The notes under the pieces: generated by a model
What the model saw: the letters and a program-made list of their open reading frames with translations, nothing else
What the model was told of the DNA's origin: nothing
The model's database searches: none
Position numbers and translations under genes: made by a program
Shown: one piece after another, positions 61,281 to 64,000 of the stretch
How the letters are laid out: each line of letters opens with the position of its first letter
How positions within the stretch are numbered: the first letter of the stretch is position 1
Assembly: GCF_964355755.1 (NCBI RefSeq)
Contig: NC_092674.1
Coordinates: 10,175,001 to 10,239,000 of the forward strand
From: Antedon mediterranea
Taxonomy: Eukaryota > Echinodermata > Crinoidea > Comatulida > Antedonidae
Direction of reading: 5' to 3'
DNA: 64,000 bases

Positions 61281-63027
61281 CTAAAGATGTGATGTCTCTT
61301 TAAGCCAACGAAGGCCTGCACGTACGTACTTGACAAGATCGATCAGAGTACTGTTGTAAAGGGATAATGCACCGCATTCCTGATCAAGCTCCCGGAAGAA
61401 TTCTATAAGTAGAAGAAAAAAAATTAAATCAAGGACAAACAAAGTGGAAAGCAAAGAGTAGGACGTATGGTGATACTATTTGCATTTATTGAGTCTGGTC
61501 CCAATTTTGTTGATTCTGTTAGGTGTACAGTATGTCAAGATGCATATTTAACACATAATTGACATAAATGAATAGGTCGTCGCAGAGCTCTCTACTGCAT
61601 TATTTTTTTTCCTATGAGACTAAGGCAGAAATCATGAATAATTCATTAGAATAATTATGACATAATATGGGACATTAGAGATGGTGCTATATAAGTAGGG
61701 AGGGAGATTAAATAATGTATTTGCCAACCGAAATGTTTGGTCTAGTGGTAAAGGCTTTAACATATTACACTGGAGCCCTCGGTTCGAGGTCTATCAAGAA
61801 CATGTTTTTTTTAAATAGTTGAGATTATTTAGAAAGTTAGATTTAGTACATTAAGGAAGTAGATCAGCTATCGTGCAATTCTTTATAATAGAAAATAATT
61901 AAGGTAATGAATTATTCATGATTTCTGCCTTAACCTCTTAGGAAAAAAAATAATGCCTCTAGATATTTTTTTTTTTCCATATCCAAAATAATCCGGAGAA
62001 GTTATACCCCTATAGAGGGGTGGGAGGATGACTCAATATATCAAGAGACATGAGGATGGACTTTAAAAGCTCAGTACCAAACATAAACAAAACTGCTGTG
62101 ATTACTAGAACATTTGTGAGGTTTGAGTATCAAAAGACTTTGGTAGTACACGTTTGAGAAACTGGAGAATCTTGTACATACCAGCATTTTCTTGAAGACA
62201 TGTTTCAGCTTTTTCCCAGAGGTCTAAACTGTAAAGGTGATGATTCGTGACAGTAAAATACAAAGACATGATGGTGTGAACTTTCTGCGTGATGGACACA
62301 CTCGCTGGTGACATCAGACCGATTCCGTTCGACAAGCGATTCTGAGACGAGGATGAAAACGGGTCACCATTGTTGCTACTTTGTGAACCTATTGATCCCA
62401 CACTTCCAGCTGGGGATGGTGTTGGTGACATTGGTGAGGGGGTACCAGTGCATCTGTAGTATAAATATGTTACACAAAATAATTAAGATATAAGGATTTC
62501 ACTAGTTCATGTATCAACTAATAGAGAACACAATTGTTAAGTGTTCCCATATATGATTGGTTGATTGGGGTAGCACTATCCAGATCGGGCATTCTCACTA
62601 CGATAAGGTTGACCATTTGCTAAAACTTGGTTCTCACAAGGACACAATGTAAGGACTGAGGCACAGCGCAAGCGAATTAACCAATGATATGCAACAGTTT
62701 GGATAATCCATCACTTATGATTGGTCAAATTACTTTAATTTCGTATATGTCCTTGTGCTGCGTCCTAGTGGGAAACATGTTTAAATTAGTGTAATCCAAC
62801 CCTATGGTTATGACTTGAGCTTTCAAAGTTTAGCGGATGAACATTACCACACCATCATGTGAACACATGTTAATAATCACACTTACTTGGAAGAGTTCCA
62901 AGGAGAAGGAGCTTGCTGGGATTTGGAAACAAGTTTGAAATACTCCTTAAGATGTTGTGAGTGTTTCCACGCTGCTTCCTTTCGTAATCGGAACATCCTC
63001 ATATACAGAATTGCTTGACAACGGTAA
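61281..63027 (-). CDS. AFF: AFF/AF4-FMR2 (lilliputian) family protein, C-terminal homology domain, last three exons
   Basis: Exons 62887-63027, 62182-62453 and 61281-61402 (stop TAG at 61281-61283) join in frame to about 178 residues. They read YRCQAILYMRMFRLRKEAAW, HSQHLKEYFKL, QQAPSPWNSS, TPSPAGSVGSIGSQSS, SPASVSITQKVHTIM, LYSLDLWEKAETCL, EFFRELDQECG and LVKYVRAGLRWLKE. This is the CHD that ends AF4, AFF4, FMR2 and Drosophila Lilliputian, with the Ser/Pro/Gly linker in the usual place. AFF proteins scaffold the super elongation complex with P-TEFb in the nucleus, and the CHD dimerises. The rest of the gene lies right of the window. Invertebrates usually carry a single member, so I give no paralogue number. 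Confidence 0.92.
61597..61956. mobile_element. MITE with about 52-bp TIRs in the last AFF intron, enclosing a tRNA-like sequence
   Basis: Left 61597-61648 and right 61905-61956 are inverted, sharing 'gcattatttttttt' and 'aaggcagaaatcatgaataa' then 'ttcatta'. Inside, 61737-61797 reads TGGTCTAGTGGTAAAGG (A-box-like) and GGTTCGAGGTC (B-box-like). A clean acceptor stem and anticodon arm are not visible, so it is a tRNA-like fragment, not a tRNA gene. Confidence 0.7.
62622..62780. mobile_element. MITE, AGCTTGGTTCTCACTAG family, in an AFF intron
   Basis: Left 'aaacttggttctcacaagga', right 'tcctagtgggaaacatgttt', imperfect inverted ends like those at 10255-10450. The central part has 'accaatgatatgcaacagtt' and 'atgattggtcaaa' as further inverted words. 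It has no ORF. Confidence 0.6.
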
Positions 63028-64000
63028 CTAAAAAAATATGGAAAACATTAAAGGAATACGAAAACATTGAACTAAACAGATTGGCAACGGTGAATGGTAT
63101 TAGCATCTGGAAACGATTATACAAATGGAATAATATTTCAGAGAAAACTCTAGAAATGGAAACAATTACAGAACAATTAATACAAAACATCTTATAAGAA
63201 ATACAAACAAAAAAAGGAAAACAACATTTTAAAAATTGGGGGGTGGGGGAGAGAAATAGCTACCAAATATTGTCATCAAAGTGGATATGTTTGAAACAGG
63301 TTGTAAATAATAGCTTTATTTTTATTTTTTATTAAATTTCCAGTTATACAGTAAAACATAATATGAACCTAAGTGGAAGTACTATCAATGTGGCTCTCCA
63401 TAGTCCAAACATACACAAATAGCATACAAAAATCTGATAATTAAGAGCACATATTAAACATAGAAATTATAACAATACGATTATCAAAAAAAGAATAACA
63501 AAAAGAGGTTCTGCGACCTGAAAATGTTTACAAAAAGGTGATGAAGAAATAAAAATAAGAAATATAGAAATATGTTATTATATATAAAAATTGTAACAAT
63601 ACGATTATCAACAAAATTAATAACAAAAAAGGATTATCTGCGATTTGAAAATGTTTGCAATGTCTTTACCAGCCTTGAAGATGTGCGTGTTATAAATCTT
63701 GATTCTAATTAATTTTACAGAAGCCAACAAAGCATTTTAATTACAGTCACATTTTTAATTAACTTTTAATGCAAATGTACTTTTGGGAAAACAATTTGAA
63801 TATATAATTTAAAATTTTATACATATTTTATGATTTCAGAAGGATTTTCACTTTAACTAAATACTTGTTGGCGTGGATGTAAATACATGAATGTTTAAAA
63901 AGTATAAATCTGCCAATATTTTTTTAGAACAGGATAAAAAATACAGTATTAGTCACTCTTCTATCTAAAGGAATCCTAATCAAATCATGAAACAAATCAC
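63028..64000. other. AFF-like gene intron, right edge of window
   Basis: AT-rich sequence upstream (minus sense) of exon 62887-63027. The segment around 63460-63680 contains a diverged direct repeat ('aacaatacgattatcaa..aa', then 'tctgcgatttgaaaatgttt'). No further AFF exon can be recognised. Confidence 0.5.

Noticed and set aside
61737-61797. Possible tRNA gene
   Set aside because: A-box and B-box words are present but I cannot fold a 7-bp acceptor stem and anticodon arm; treated as tRNA-like.

Overview
The window is nuclear DNA of a metazoan. It is AT-rich by eye and intron-dense, and full of short non-autonomous transposons. RAD50-like and AFF-like genes, many tRNA-derived SINEs and the very frequent short motif TAGGCCTA suggest a marine deuterostome, most likely an echinoderm. 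That assignment is inference; I cannot name the species. Coding sequence is a small part of the 64 kb.

Layout. (1) 576-17220, minus strand: the first 27 coding exons of RAD50, about 840 codons from the start through Walker A, Q-loop, ascending coiled coil, CPLC zinc hook and part of the descending coil. The ATPase C-terminal half lies beyond the left edge. Intron 1 is almost entirely transposon: a TIR element (14997-17025) holding an internally deleted DIRS-type tyrosine-recombinase retroelement (15715-16958). (2) 17.2-29.1 kb: gene-poor, with a large foldback element (about 21.1-24.95 kb) containing degenerate tandem repeats, a six-copy 80-bp satellite (25851-26333), a GTCGG-repeat mobile element and a LINE remnant. 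(3) 29132-32180, minus strand: a complete three-exon gene for a 190-residue secreted protein with signal peptide, RFRR cleavage site, eight cysteines in the mature part and a pattern compatible with a beta-trefoil. It has a recognisable promoter layout. (4) 32.4-47.8 kb: no firm gene; two successive tandem segmental duplications (about 34.7-41.6 kb and 42.03-45.72 kb) and several mobile elements. (5) 47.8-48.2 kb: tail of a LINE reverse transcriptase. (6) 50787-51559: a TIR element packed with GCGCAATTT palindromes, ending 70 bp before the start codon of (7) a plus-strand three-exon gene (51630-54007) for a 447-residue helical, TPR-like protein with a C-terminal J-like domain (HPD motif). (8) 56.3-64 kb: the last three coding exons of an AFF (AF4/FMR2, lilliputian) family gene on the minus strand, probably with a long AT-rich 3' UTR.

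The four genes do not form an obvious functional unit: DNA double-strand-break repair (RAD50), a secreted factor, a possible co-chaperone and a transcription-elongation scaffold. The most unusual material is the secreted beta-trefoil candidate, the DIRS derivative whose internal complementary region still spells out its circle junction, and the palindrome-array element in front of the TPR/J gene.
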